Source of the DNA: JABJAG01 sp038137215
GTDB lineage: Bacteria; Pseudomonadota; Alphaproteobacteria; UBA6615
DNA length: 64,000 bases
NCBI GenBank assembly: GCA_038137215.1
Contig: JAYQBG010000015.1
Span: 4,996 to 68,995, forward strand
Direction of reading: 5' to 3'
Shown here: positions 8,950-17,381 of the stretch, piece by piece
Layout: each line of letters starts with the position of its first letter
How positions within the stretch are numbered: position 1 is the stretch's first letter
Made by a program: the position numbers and the translations under genes
The notes under the pieces: generated by a model
Database searches by the model: none
Seen by the model: only the letters and a program-made list of their open reading frames with translations
Told to the model about the DNA's origin: nothing

Positions 8950-9444
8950 CTAGCTGCTGGTCGGCTCTTTGTCTTTTTCCCAGGTGTCCGGGCGCAGGGC
9001 GAGCTTCGCCAGGCCTTCCATATCGGCGGCTTCCTCGGCGGGGAAATTCAGTTCGATCGTCACCCCGTTCGGGTCCCGCACGAAGACCTGATACAGGTCC
9101 TGCTTGCTGGCCTGCTGCTCCAGATAGGTAACGCCGTTCTTCTTGAACCGGTCGGTCATCTCCACGCGGTTGGCGGCGCGAAACGCCAAGTGATGGATTG
9201 GGCGACTGCCCTCGGCAATATCCTTTGGGGTCGCGTTGGGATCGGGCACCGGCTGCGGCGGGTCGTGGGGGCGCGGCGGGACGATATGGATGATGTCCCG
9301 GTCGCCCAGATAGAGCCAGGTGACCTCCACCCCGAAATCGGGATGGGGCCCGATCTCGAAACCCAGATTGTCGATATACCACTGGACGGTGGCTTCGTAG
9401 TCCTGTGCGACGACAAGGAAATGTTCGAGATGGGATATCGACAT
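8950..9444 (-). CDS. VOC-family (glyoxalase/dioxygenase-fold) protein
   Basis: Vicinal-oxygen-chelate metalloprotein, about 164 residues from the ATG at 9444. I chose this start because it begins exactly at the first VOC strand (MSISHLEHFLVV) and has a GAGG eight bases upstream; an ATG at 9474 would add ten residues but has no ribosome-binding site. Two beta-alpha-beta-beta-beta modules are visible: residues about 4-65 with HFLVVAQDYEATVQWYIDNLG, and about 85-140 with IHHLAF and DPNGVTIELNF. His and Glu in these motifs are the probable metal ligands. The 3' end is hydrophilic. Substrate unknown; the surrounding GSTs and oxygenases suggest a catabolic or detoxifying role. Confidence 0.82.
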   Translation of the reverse strand: MSISHLEHFLVVAQDYEATVQWYIDNLGFEIGPHPDFGVEVTWLYLGDRDIIHIVPPRPHDPPQPVPDPNATPKDIAEGSRPIHHLAFRAANRVEMTDRFKKNGVTYLEQQASKQDLYQVFVRDPNGVTIELNFPAEEAADMEGLAKLALRPDTWEKDKEPTSS

Positions 9445-9556
9445 GGGCCGGGCCTCAAATTTGCTGTTTGGCATGGCGGTCCGCGCGCGCGTGACCGCCT
9501 GATCGGGCAAGTTTAGGCCAGCCGTTCGGCTTTTTCGAGGGGCTGCATCGCCGCGT

Positions 9557-9976
9557 TTATTCTGCCGCGCTGACGTCCTGACGGCGCTGGTCCAGATTGG
9601 CTTCGTCACCATAGACCGGGATTTCACTCAGGGTCAGGAAGGTTTCCCAGGCATTGCCGTCCGGGTCGAAGGTCCAGGCCTTGTCGGAACGGGCATAGCA
9701 GCAGCCAGTCAGGCCCTCTTCGCTGACCGGCAGTTCGGCCGATTTCAGACGGTCATAGACCGTGTGCAGTTCGGCTTCGTCCTCCACCTGAATGCCGAAA
9801 TGGTCGAGGCCCGTTGCCGCGCGCCGGGTCGAGATCGCGAAATACAGCCGCGGGTCGTCGAGCATCCATTTGGCATAGTCGTCCTTGATCACGGTCGGCT
9901 CGGCCAAGAACAGGTCGCTGTAGAAGCGCACCGAGCGTTCGATGTTGTCGACGGCGAGATTGATGTGCAGGCGTAT
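9557..9976 (-). CDS. ArsI/CadI-like VOC protein with ATA at the expected start
   Basis: Compact VOC protein resembling ArsI (C-As lyase) and CadI. The vicinal cysteine pair typical of ArsI is present in GCCYARSDK (Cys92-Cys93 counted from 9976), followed by FDPDGNAWETFL. The protein should begin RLHINLAVDNIERSVRFYSD, whose first VOC strand lies upstream of the only conventional start, a GTG at 9931. At the expected initiation site (9976-9974) the codon is ATA, seven bases after an ideal AAGGA. So either ATA is used as a rare start or an ATG was lost by G to A change. No other ars genes are adjacent, so arsenical substrate specificity is uncertain. Confidence 0.72.
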   Translation of the reverse strand: MRLHINLAVDNIERSVRFYSDLFLAEPTVIKDDYAKWMLDDPRLYFAISTRRAATGLDHFGIQVEDEAELHTVYDRLKSAELPVSEEGLTGCCYARSDKAWTFDPDGNAWETFLTLSEIPVYGDEANLDQRRQDVSAAE

Positions 9977-10008
9977 GGCTGAATCCTTTTCGCAAGGCAG
10001 GTGGGGAA

Positions 10009-11046
10009 TTATGGCGTGATCTGACGGGGTTCTGAAAGCCGGATATCCGTGGTGATCGCATCATGATCCGACAGTGAGGTGCCGCAGGGCGTTTCGGCGG
10101 GAATGTTTCGGGAGTTTTCACAAATCAGCCCGCGGGCGAAAAACCAGTCGAGGCGGAAGCGCGGGCGGTCGGGGTCGTCGGTCCGGGGACGTTCGGTCGG
10201 CAAGGGCTGGTTGCAGGGCAGCCAGGTGTAACCGGCGCGCGCGGCGACCTCGAACAGGGGTTCTCGGGTGTGGGGCCGGATAAAGGCGTCGGGGTGTTCG
10301 CGTGCGAGCGCGCGGCGCGCGGCGGTGTCGCGCATCGCATCCTTTGTGGTCGTGCGGGTGTTGAAGTCGCCGCCGATCAGCACCGGCTGCCCGTCGGCAT
10401 AGGAGTCCAGCGCGTCCACGAGCATCTTCATCTGTGCTGCCCTTTGTTCGGGGCCGGCATGGCTTTCCAGATGGGTTGTCGCCACCACAACCGAATGTCC
10501 GTCGAGCATGACCCGTGCGGCCAGCGCCATGCGGCTCCCAAAGCGGTGGTCCCCGTTGGTTCCCGATTGCCAGTCTTCGTCTTCGGGAAACCGGATCAGG
10601 ATCGGATCCGACAGGGCGGTCCGGCCCAGGATCGCATTGCCGTGAAAGCCGCGCGTGTGTTCGGTGGCGTTTTCGAGTTCGATGAACTCAACGGCATAGA
10701 GATAGTCCGTGCCGAAGTGTTGCGCTGTTTCCCGTGCGGTATGGCGTTGGCCCGTACGTGCGACCCCGTTGTCCAGCTCGCAGAGAAGCGCAATATCGGC
10801 TTCGGATTGCCGGAGCAGTCCGGCGGCGTGCACCGGTGCGTGCCCGCGCTCGGCATTCCAGAAGGCGACCCGAAATGTGCTGACGGGGGTTTCGCCGGTA
10901 CGCGCGCGGCCCTGTTCGATCCACTGCAAGGCGACCCCGGGGGTTGACGGATCATCCGGCAGCTTGGTGCAGATATCCCGATAGGCACGGGCCCGATTTT
11001 CGGCAGGTGTCGGTTCAATCAGCTCTGTCAGGCCGTCGGGCACCAT
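10009..11046 (-). CDS. Endonuclease/exonuclease/phosphatase (EEP) family hydrolase
   Basis: Metal-dependent phosphodiesterase fold of the DNase I/ExoIII/sphingomyelinase superfamily, 345 residues, no signal peptide. The active-site blocks are all present in order: the Asn of FWNAERG, the Glu of LLCELDNG, the His of TTHLESHAGPEQR, GGDFNTRT for Asp and Asn, LDWFFARG and the terminal LSDHDAI. The first 55 residues are a non-conserved extension. Actual substrate (DNA, phospholipid or inositol phosphate) cannot be determined. It lies 32 nt upstream, on the same strand, of the ATA-start VOC gene and may be cotranscribed with it. Confidence 0.85.
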   Translation of the reverse strand: MVPDGLTELIEPTPAENRARAYRDICTKLPDDPSTPGVALQWIEQGRARTGETPVSTFRVAFWNAERGHAPVHAAGLLRQSEADIALLCELDNGVARTGQRHTARETAQHFGTDYLYAVEFIELENATEHTRGFHGNAILGRTALSDPILIRFPEDEDWQSGTNGDHRFGSRMALAARVMLDGHSVVVATTHLESHAGPEQRAAQMKMLVDALDSYADGQPVLIGGDFNTRTTTKDAMRDTAARRALAREHPDAFIRPHTREPLFEVAARAGYTWLPCNQPLPTERPRTDDPDRPRFRLDWFFARGLICENSRNIPAETPCGTSLSDHDAITTDIRLSEPRQITP

Positions 11047-11163
11047 CGGGTTAACGGGTCAGGCTGGCGCTGATATGGGGAAGATAGTGCTCAAAACCCG
11101 GCGTGTTCTGGCCCGCGACTTTCGCGCCCTCGTCCCAGCGCGGTCTCACAATCAGCAGAGCAG

Positions 11164-11193
11164 CTGGATTGCGTCGCTTCGCTCGCAATGACG
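11164..11193. repeat. Partial family B repeat (half unit)
   Basis: About 30 bp (GGATTGC, then TTCGCTCGCAATGACG) matching the right half of the family B units at 16257, 33816 and 39898. It is in the 196-bp spacer between the EEP gene and mscS; nothing else is recognisable in that spacer. Confidence 0.6.
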
Positions 11194-11242
11194 TGTTGGG
11201 TTCGGCATCGCTGCCGTCGCACCACGGTTCGTCGTTCCCGCT

Positions 11243-12574
11243 CTAGCTGATCTCCGGGTTGTCCCGGTTGAGGACCTTGATCTCGCGCTGCGGGAAGGGA
11301 ATCTCCACGCCCATCTCCTTCAGCTTCATCCAGATCATCAGATAGAGGTCGCCGCCGACGCGGTTCTTGCCATCGTCGATGCCTTCCATCCAGAACTCGA
11401 CCAGGATCATGATGCCGGAATCGGCAAAGCCCTCGATTTCCGCATCGGGGCGCTCCTTGATGGGATAGCGCTCGCCGCTGAGCACCTGCGGGTGCTGCGC
11501 GCAGACCTCGCGGATAGCCTCGAACATCGGTTCCAGGTCGGTCTTGTAGGCGACCTCGAAATGCAGCGCGTAGCGTTGCTTGGCGTTGTTATGGGTCCAG
11601 TTGGTGAACGCGGTGGTGATGAACCGTTCGTTGGGGACCATGATGTCCTTGCCGTCGAAGGTCTCGAGCGTTGCTGAGCGCATGGTGAGCTCGCGCAGGG
11701 TGCCCGAGCGGCCGTCCTCCAGCTCGATGAAATCACCGATGGTGATGGTGCGGTCGAGCAGGATGATGATGCCCGAAATGAAGTTCGAGGCGATTTGCTG
11801 CAGGCCGAAGCCGAGGCCGACACCCAGCGCACCACCGAAGACAGCCAGCGCTGTCAGGTCGATCCCCATCACGTTGAGCAGCAGCAGGAAGATCACCACG
11901 AAGACAGCAATCTCGAAGAGCTTTGCGGCGACCTCGCGGGTGCCGGCGTCGATTTTCTCCTGGCTGCGGATCACCCGCTGGCCGGTGACGTTCGAGACCC
12001 GGGCCAGCCAGAGCAGAACCACGCCGAATACCAATGTGCGCATGATCGCATAGAGCGTGATGCGGATATTGCCGACCTCGATGGCGATGCTTTCGAGATA
12101 GGCGACCACCTCGTCGAGCACGCCGATCATGAACAGAATGGCGATGGGCACACCGATCCACTTCAGGATGCGGATCATCGCGATGCTGCTCAGGAAATGG
12201 TTCGCGACGTTGTAGGCCAGCAGGACGAGCGCGATTCCCTGGGCGCCACGCACCAGCCAGGCTTCACCCAGCAGTTCCTTGGTGAACGGTGTGGCAAAGC
12301 CCAGCGCAATGGCGCAGGCAATGGGTAGCAGCAGCACATGCATGGCGTGCAGCTTCCGGCGCATATCCAGCAGTTTTCCCGCGCTCGGCTCCTCGCGGAA
12401 GATCCGGATACGGCTGATGAAGAAGGTGGCAAAGACCCAGCCGATCAGAAGCGCGCCGACCACGATGGCGGCCTGGCTGTAGAGTGTGGGATCGGAGGCA
12501 TGCGCGGCGAGGGATTGCCATCCCGTCTCCAGCTTGCGCTGGATCTGTTCGATCATGCCGTTCAGGTTCTCCAT
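11243..12574 (-). CDS. MscS-family mechanosensitive ion channel
   Basis: Inner-membrane channel that releases solutes on hypo-osmotic shock. The 443 residues comprise about five to six membrane helices (roughly residues 31-240) and then the MscS pore helix and beta domain. The pore/beta signature is clear: GGALGVGLGFGLQQIASNFI followed by ISGIIILLDRTITIGDFIEL and PNERFITTAFTNWTH. A cytoplasmic alpha/beta tail of about 130 residues ends at ISGY-less polar sequence. It is larger than E. coli MscS (286 residues), closer to the YbiO/KefA-like mid-size class. It stands alone between EEP and cupin genes. Confidence 0.9.
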   Translation of the reverse strand: MENLNGMIEQIQRKLETGWQSLAAHASDPTLYSQAAIVVGALLIGWVFATFFISRIRIFREEPSAGKLLDMRRKLHAMHVLLLPIACAIALGFATPFTKELLGEAWLVRGAQGIALVLLAYNVANHFLSSIAMIRILKWIGVPIAILFMIGVLDEVVAYLESIAIEVGNIRITLYAIMRTLVFGVVLLWLARVSNVTGQRVIRSQEKIDAGTREVAAKLFEIAVFVVIFLLLLNVMGIDLTALAVFGGALGVGLGFGLQQIASNFISGIIILLDRTITIGDFIELEDGRSGTLRELTMRSATLETFDGKDIMVPNERFITTAFTNWTHNNAKQRYALHFEVAYKTDLEPMFEAIREVCAQHPQVLSGERYPIKERPDAEIEGFADSGIMILVEFWMEGIDDGKNRVGGDLYLMIWMKLKEMGVEIPFPQREIKVLNRDNPEIS

Positions 12575-12649
12575 GGACTCGGATGCTCCGCGCCGTGCCG
12601 GCGGTCGTGAAATCTCTACCGGTTATACGCGAAAACACATGGTGCAGAA

Positions 12650-13225
12650 CTATTCTTCGCGGAATGTGATACCGCGTTCCCCATAGGCGTAGATGACACC
12701 CTGGCCGAACTTGTTCCGGATCAGTTCCGTCACCTCCGGCGGCATGGAGATGTCGTTGTAGTCCTCCCGCGAGGTCCCGGTGATCACCACCAGCAGGCGC
12801 GCATCGGCGTCCGAAATATTCTCGAACTGCCGGTCCACCCCGGGCGGGACGGCGATCATGTCGTGGGGCTCCAGATCGATATGCTGTTCGGCTTCACGCC
12901 CCCAGCGGATACGGAACTTTCCGGTCAGGCACATGAAGCTCTCGACCGTATAGTGGTGGGCGTGGAGCAGCGGTTTGTCGCCGGGCGGGCAGCGCGCGAT
13001 GATCACGCTGACCCCGCTGTCCCTGGCAATGGCGGGCTGCTGTGCCATGGGGCCGCCCTGGGTGGCGGGCGCCATCATCAGGTAGAGCGTCTCGGCAGCC
13101 ATGATCTCATAGGCCTCGCGGGGAATCCCGATTGCCTCTGCATAATGCGCCGACTGGGACTCCTGGTCCGAAAACCGCGCGATTCTGGAGGCCATTTCGG
13201 CCTGACTCACTTCGATGGTGTCCAT
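12650..13225 (-). CDS. Cupin-domain protein
   Basis: Single-cupin protein of about 191 residues. The start at 13225 (MDTIEVSQ) is preceded by GGGGAG, and upstream in-frame ATGs would add a non-conserved leader running through the regulatory spacer. The metal-binding cupin motif 1 is HAHHYTVESFMCLTGKFRI and motif 2 is HDMIAVPPGVDRQFENI. No DNA-binding domain is present, so it is likely an enzyme or small-molecule-binding protein rather than an AraC-like regulator. It is divergent from the cyclase-amidase pair and probably belongs to the same pathway. Confidence 0.85.
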   Translation of the reverse strand: MDTIEVSQAEMASRIARFSDQESQSAHYAEAIGIPREAYEIMAAETLYLMMAPATQGGPMAQQPAIARDSGVSVIIARCPPGDKPLLHAHHYTVESFMCLTGKFRIRWGREAEQHIDLEPHDMIAVPPGVDRQFENISDADARLLVVITGTSREDYNDISMPPEVTELIRNKFGQGVIYAYGERGITFREE

Positions 13226-13372
13226 GTGCTCCCCCGTCTTCGGCACGTCTGCATCCCGAGCATACGGTCCAAACCGTGGCGAGGACAATGAGGCCGGAGA
13301 TGCCGGTCGATTTTCCAAAAGGAAAAATGCTAGCGTCACCTCCGCTTTCAGTCGATCCGGAGGAGAAATTTA
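13226..13372. promoter_or_regulatory. Divergent cupin / cyclase control region with two palindromes
   Basis: The spacer holds two perfect short inverted repeats: ACGGT-CCAA-ACCGT (13264-13277) and TTTTCC-AAAA-GGAAAA (13311-13326). The second abuts a possible extended -10 (TGCTAGCGT) of the cyclase operon. A strong GGAGGAG lies just before the cyclase start at 13373. The palindromes are good candidates for repressor sites, but no regulator gene is adjacent. Confidence 0.5.
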
Positions 13373-14074
13373 ATGGCACGGCGCATCATCGATTTGAGTC
13401 TCGATATCGAAGACAACATGCCTTCCCACAAATTGTTTCAGAGTCCCGTCTATCTGCAGGCGATGACCCACGAGAACACCAAGGCGCTGGAACTGGGCAC
13501 ACCGGACGACCCGATCACCTTCCAGACCAACTTCATCAGCACCCTTGATCATGTGGGCACCCATGTGGATGCCTTGCGCCATTTCGACCCCAACGGCGCG
13601 TCGATCGACGAAATGCCCATCGATCGGTTCTTCGGCAAGGCGGTCTGTTTCGACCTGCGCCACATCCCCGATCTGGGGGATATCGATGTGGCCGATATGG
13701 AAAAGGCCGAGGAAGAATCCGGCGTGAAGGTGGACGGCCATATCATCCTGCTGTGTTCGGGCCTGCACAAACGCCATTACCCGGACCGGGAGGTGGTTTT
13801 GTCGAATCCGGGTATCACCGTGGCCGCGACCCAGTGGATGTACGACCGGGGCTCGCGCCTGCACGGCGTCGAAGGGCCTTCGACGGACAAGCCGTCCGAC
13901 AGCCTGTTCGCCCAGCACCGCATCTGCCGCGAACTCGGCATCAGCCACATGGAGTGGCTGGTCAACCTGGAGGAATTGATCGGGCTGGGAGAGTTTGAGT
14001 TCTTCGGCGTGCCGCTGCGCTTCAAGGGCGGGTCCGGCTCGCCGATCCGCGCCTTCGCCATCGTTGACGATTGA
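13373..14074 (+). CDS. Cyclase-family protein (kynurenine formamidase-like fold)
   Basis: Metal-dependent hydrolase of the cyclase/kynurenine formamidase (PF04199) family, 233 residues. The metal-binding signature HxGTHxDxxxH is intact in DHVGTHVDALRHF with His60, His64, Asp66 and His70. It has a strong Shine-Dalgarno (GGAGGAG) and the ATG follows directly after AAATTTA. The amidase gene follows within 20 nt, suggesting that the pair acts in sequence on an amide or lactam; the substrate is unknown. The sequence is longer in the central region than true kynurenine formamidases, so KynB should not be assumed. Confidence 0.88.
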   Translation: MARRIIDLSLDIEDNMPSHKLFQSPVYLQAMTHENTKALELGTPDDPITFQTNFISTLDHVGTHVDALRHFDPNGASIDEMPIDRFFGKAVCFDLRHIPDLGDIDVADMEKAEEESGVKVDGHIILLCSGLHKRHYPDREVVLSNPGITVAATQWMYDRGSRLHGVEGPSTDKPSDSLFAQHRICRELGISHMEWLVNLEELIGLGEFEFFGVPLRFKGGSGSPIRAFAIVDD

Positions 14075-14091
14075 TCGGGACGGACTGGCAC

Positions 14092-15495
14092 ATGGCGCAC
14101 GACCTCGACTATATGAGCGCGGCGGAGATGCGGCTGCGCATCGCGCGCAAGGATCTGTCTCCGGTGGAGCTGACCCGGCGCGCCCTGGAGCGGGCCGAAG
14201 AGACCGAGCCGCACCTCAATGCCTTCTTCGTCCTGCAGGCCGATGCGGCGCTGGAGGCCGCGCAGGCGGCCGAAGACGCCGTCATGTCGGGGGCGCGCCT
14301 GGGCGATCTGCACGGGATTCCCGTTTCGGTGAAGGATCTGATCGCCGTGGGCGGCGCACCCTTTTCGCTCGGGTCGAAGACCATGGACGGCAATGTCGCC
14401 GCCGAAGACGCCCCGGCCGTGGAGCGTGTGCGCGCCGCGGGGGCGATCGTCATCGGCAAGACCACCACCAGCGAGTTTGGCTGCAAGCCGGTGGGCGATT
14501 CTCCGCTGACCGGGATCACCCGCAATCCGTGGAACACCGGCAAGACCCCGGGCGGGTCGAGCGCCGGGGCTGCCGCTTCGGTCGCGGCAGGCGTGACGCC
14601 CTTTGCACTGGGAACCGATGGCGGCGGCTCGGTGCGTATTCCCTCGTCCTTCTGCGGGCTGGCCGGGATCAAGGGCAGTTTTGCCCGCGTGCCGGTCTGG
14701 CCGACTTCGGCGACGCCGACGCTCGCCCATGTCGGGCCGCTGGCGCGCAATGTGCGCGATGCCGCGCTGCTCTTCTCGGCGATTGCCGGATATGACACCC
14801 GCGATCCCTTCAGCATCGCCGGGCCGGTGCCCGATATGCGCGGCGCCTGTGACGAGCCGGTGGAAGGCATGCGAGTCGCCTGGAGTCCCACCCTTGGCTA
14901 TGCCCGCCCCAACGACGATGTGGTCGCGGTGGTCGAGGCGGCGGTCAAAAAGTTCGAGGATGCGGGCGCCATCGTTGAGCAGGTCGATGACGTGTTCGAC
15001 GCAGACCCGTCGGACCTCTGGACGGCCGAGTTCTACGCTGGGGTCGGCATCAAGCTGCGCGATTTTCTAGAAAACAAGCGCGATCTGCTCGATCCCGCTG
15101 TGGCCGATATTCTCGAGCCCGCCCTCGATCAGGAGATGCAGGACTACTACACCAAGGTCTTCACGCGCTACGCCCTGCGCGACCGGATGACGGCGCTGTT
15201 TTCGAACTACGACGTGCTGCTCTCCCCGGTGCTGCCGGTGTCCTCGCTCGATGTGGGAAAGAATATTCCCGACAGCCACGCCGACCGGAACCTTGTTTCC
15301 TGGGTCTATTACACCTACCCGTTCAACCTGACCGGCCAGCCCGCCGGGGCGGTCTGCGCCGGGTTGTCTCCCGACGGCATGCCGGTGGGCCTGCAGGCGG
15401 TGGGGCGCTATCTCGACGAGGCCGCGGTCGTCCGCGCCATGGCCTTCGTCGAACGCATGCAGCCTGCGGGCTACAATCTGTGCGGGCTCGACTAA
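14092..15495 (+). CDS. Amidase (amidase-signature family)
   Basis: Serine amidase with the Ser-cisSer-Lys triad, about 467 residues from the ATG at 14092. A TTG at 14071, overlapping the cyclase stop, is an alternative start adding seven residues. The catalytic lysine is Lys81 in VSVKDL, the cis-serine Ser156 lies in PGGSSAGA, and the nucleophile is Ser180 in DGGGSVRIPSS. It hydrolyses amides to acid plus ammonia. The coupling to the cyclase-family hydrolase and nearby oxygenases argues for a degradative pathway rather than GatA, which would have gatC and gatB beside it. Confidence 0.88.
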   Translation: MAHDLDYMSAAEMRLRIARKDLSPVELTRRALERAEETEPHLNAFFVLQADAALEAAQAAEDAVMSGARLGDLHGIPVSVKDLIAVGGAPFSLGSKTMDGNVAAEDAPAVERVRAAGAIVIGKTTTSEFGCKPVGDSPLTGITRNPWNTGKTPGGSSAGAAASVAAGVTPFALGTDGGGSVRIPSSFCGLAGIKGSFARVPVWPTSATPTLAHVGPLARNVRDAALLFSAIAGYDTRDPFSIAGPVPDMRGACDEPVEGMRVAWSPTLGYARPNDDVVAVVEAAVKKFEDAGAIVEQVDDVFDADPSDLWTAEFYAGVGIKLRDFLENKRDLLDPAVADILEPALDQEMQDYYTKVFTRYALRDRMTALFSNYDVLLSPVLPVSSLDVGKNIPDSHADRNLVSWVYYTYPFNLTGQPAGAVCAGLSPDGMPVGLQAVGRYLDEAAVVRAMAFVERMQPAGYNLCGLD

Positions 15496-15543
15496 GTCAG
15501 ATTCTGGACGTTCGTCACCTTCTGGCGCGGGCTTGCCGGCATG

Positions 15544-15951
15544 CTAGGTGGGCATCCGCGGAAACGCCGGTAGCTCCGGGTTGAGCGGGGTCGATTCGAT
15601 CATGCTGTCGGTGAACACGTTGAAGGCGGGTTTTACTTCGGCCGTCTGGTCGATGACAACGCCGCGGATGCTCAGCATGCCGGGGCGGTTGGAGTTGCGG
15701 CCGAACAGTTGCGCGCCGCAATCCGGGCAGAAGAGCTTCTCGATATTCGCGCCGCTATCGGCCTTGTGCCGGTACACCTTCGGGGTGCCGGTCACGGTGA
15801 TGGCGTCCTCGGCGACGGTGATCAGGGTGGCATAGGCCGCACCGGTGGCGACCCGGCAATCGACACAGTGGCAGTTGCCCGCGCGCGCGATCTCGGCATC
15901 GCCGCTGAAGCTGATGTTGCCGCACAGGCATTTTCCGGACAATATCGGCAT
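15544..15951 (-). CDS. GFA-family (glutathione-dependent formaldehyde-activating/CENP-V) protein
   Basis: Small zinc-binding protein of 135 residues. The zinc cysteines are in the family pattern: KCLCG (Cys8, Cys10), NCHCVDC and FCPDCGAQLF. The name comes from a formaldehyde-glutathione activity first ascribed to this fold; most members, including this one, have no proven substrate. It is convergent with the amidase, separated by 48 nt. Confidence 0.85.
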   Translation of the reverse strand: MPILSGKCLCGNISFSGDAEIARAGNCHCVDCRVATGAAYATLITVAEDAITVTGTPKVYRHKADSGANIEKLFCPDCGAQLFGRNSNRPGMLSIRGVVIDQTAEVKPAFNVFTDSMIESTPLNPELPAFPRMPT

Positions 15952-16050
15952 GGAGGGGGTCCGACTGTTCGTGGTTTCGAGACCGGGCTAGCCTAGGAGA
16001 GTGCGTTCGTGCCGTCCAGACCGGGCGGGCGCATGCCGACCATATTCGAG

Positions 16051-16116
16051 CGTCATGGCCGAATTTCACCCGGGCATCTCAAACCGCCGTCATGCCCGGA
16101 CTTGATCCGGGCATCT
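16051..16116. repeat. Family C palindromes (one degraded, one intact copy)
   Basis: The intact copy at 16088-16116 has the palindrome ATGCCCGGACTTGATCCGGG and recurs at 33932-33960. A degraded copy (16051-16080) with the same ends lies immediately before it. These are stem-loop REP-type units in the 459-bp gap between the GFA and CmcJ-like genes, which otherwise has no gene. Confidence 0.75.
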
Positions 16117-16125
16117 CTGCCGGAC

Positions 16126-16225
16126 TGAGCCCTCACCCTGAGCCTCCTTATCCCGAGCTTGTCGAGGGACGAAGGGCGAGGGCGGCATCCTCATACTTTG
16201 ACAAGCTCAGCATGAGGATGTTGTG
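16126..16225. repeat. Family D repeat, copy 1
   Basis: About 100 bp beginning GAGCCCTCACCCTGAGCCT and ending near CAAGCTCAGCATGAGGATG. It can fold on itself through the CCTGAGC / GCTCAG arms. A shorter version lies at 26451-26526 and a related unit at 31432-31475. Confidence 0.75.
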
Positions 16226-16256
16226 AGATACCCGGGTCTGACGAAAGCGGGGGCGG

Positions 16257-16344
16257 TTATTGCGAGGGCCGAAGGCCCGCGGCAATCCAGAGCGGGCCTG
16301 GCTGACCCCTGGATTACTTCGTCGCTGCGCGCCTCGCAATGACG
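16257..16344. repeat. Family B repeat, copy 1
   Basis: Palindromic unit with ends TTGCGAGGGCC...GGCAATCCAG and CTGGATTAC...CGCAATGACG that pair with each other. Full copies recur at 33816-33900 and 39898-39989, and a half copy at 11164. Confidence 0.8.
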
Positions 16345-16350
16345 CGAACT

Positions 16351-16387
16351 CAACCCTCTCCGCCCTTGAGGGAGGAGAGGGAGAGAA
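16351..16387. repeat. Family E short repeat (CTCTCCGCCC...GGAGAGGGAG)
   Basis: A 37-bp hairpin with arms CCCTCTCC and GGAGAGGG. The same motif appears twice in the block at 33556-33735. It lies just beyond the 3' end of the CmcJ-like gene and could act as a weak terminator, though it has no T-tract. Confidence 0.6.
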
Positions 16388-16410
16388 GACAGATGCGGTC
16401 GGGGGCCGCC

Positions 16411-17247
16411 TCAGTCGTAGAATGCGATCGTCCGGGTTTCGATGCTCTGGCGTGGGGCGGCGTCGGGCGGGCTGGTCGGGTCGTCGAAGGCCGAATGGGC
16501 GGTCCAGCGGGCGCGGCCGTCCGTCTCGGTGTCGTAGCATTTCAGCAGGATCACCTCCTCGGGCGTCATCTTCGGGAAGTAGAGCCAGCGGTGGTTCGGG
16601 TTGTAGCGGGTGCGGTGAATCTCGCCCACCCGGTCGGAATAGACCAGATCCATCAGAACCATGTCGTCGTCGTCCAGGGATTGCCACTCGCAGATGCCCA
16701 GCGGCGCTTCCTCGACCGTGCCGTGGATCGAGCGCCAGACGTTGATATAGACATAGCGCTTCTTGAGCATCGCCTCGGCCTCGTCGGGCGGCAGCAGGTC
16801 GCGCACCCGCTGGGGGCCTGATTTGTCGGTGTAGTCGTTGTGGACGATGCGGACGGGTTCGCGCAGCTTCTCGGTGCGGCGCCGGTCCTCATCGGCCACA
16901 CGCAGGGTGTGGTCGAAGACCAGAACCCGGGACGCGCCGGTGGCCGCCTTCACCAGCCGCTCGACCTCCGGGTTATAGACCGTCTCGATCTGGGTCGGGT
17001 CCTGGAAGTCGGTGACGGCGCTCGCCTCGCGCGTGAAGGCCAGCCCGTTGCGGTCCAGCGTCAACTCGCCGGCAATCGCGCGCGCGTCATAGACGGGCAC
17101 GGTGCGCGGGTCGGTCACCTCCTCGCGGCGGTTGGATTCGCCCATCTCGGCGATGTAGGTGACGGGGCGGACCTCGCTGTCGTCCACATAGTTCATGGTG
17201 GCTTCGACGAAGGGCAGATCGGCGGCGTTGCGGGCGGGCATGGTCAT
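16411..17247 (-). CDS. CmcJ/NvfI-family oxidoreductase
   Basis: Protein of 278 residues in the family named after cephamycin CmcJ and the fungal endoperoxidase NvfI, which have an Fe(II)/2-oxoglutarate-oxygenase-like fold. The family landmarks are visible in order: VRIVHNDYTDKSGPQRV (His and Asp of a possible metal facial triad), INVWRSI, HRWLYFPKMTPEEVILLKCY and the closing TAHSAFDDPTSP with ETRTIAFYD. It is divergent from the broken FAD monooxygenase across 134 bp that contains no obvious operator. The substrate is unknown; bacterial members are mostly of unproven function. Confidence 0.8.
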   Translation of the reverse strand: MTMPARNAADLPFVEATMNYVDDSEVRPVTYIAEMGESNRREEVTDPRTVPVYDARAIAGELTLDRNGLAFTREASAVTDFQDPTQIETVYNPEVERLVKAATGASRVLVFDHTLRVADEDRRRTEKLREPVRIVHNDYTDKSGPQRVRDLLPPDEAEAMLKKRYVYINVWRSIHGTVEEAPLGICEWQSLDDDDMVLMDLVYSDRVGEIHRTRYNPNHRWLYFPKMTPEEVILLKCYDTETDGRARWTAHSAFDDPTSPPDAAPRQSIETRTIAFYD

Positions 17248-17381
17248 GGCGTGTTTCCTCGCGCGGGTTTGGCTCTATCAAATAGTTCCCGGGGGTCGTC
17301 TGTCGAGGGTGAATTTGGAGATGTGTTGTTCCGCGTCGCGAAGTTGGCTTTTCCGCGCCGAAATGGTTAGACGGTAGAACC

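Noticed and set aside
16051..16387. CRISPR array
   Set aside because: Repeats belong to different families, are palindromic and are not evenly spaced; no cas genes.
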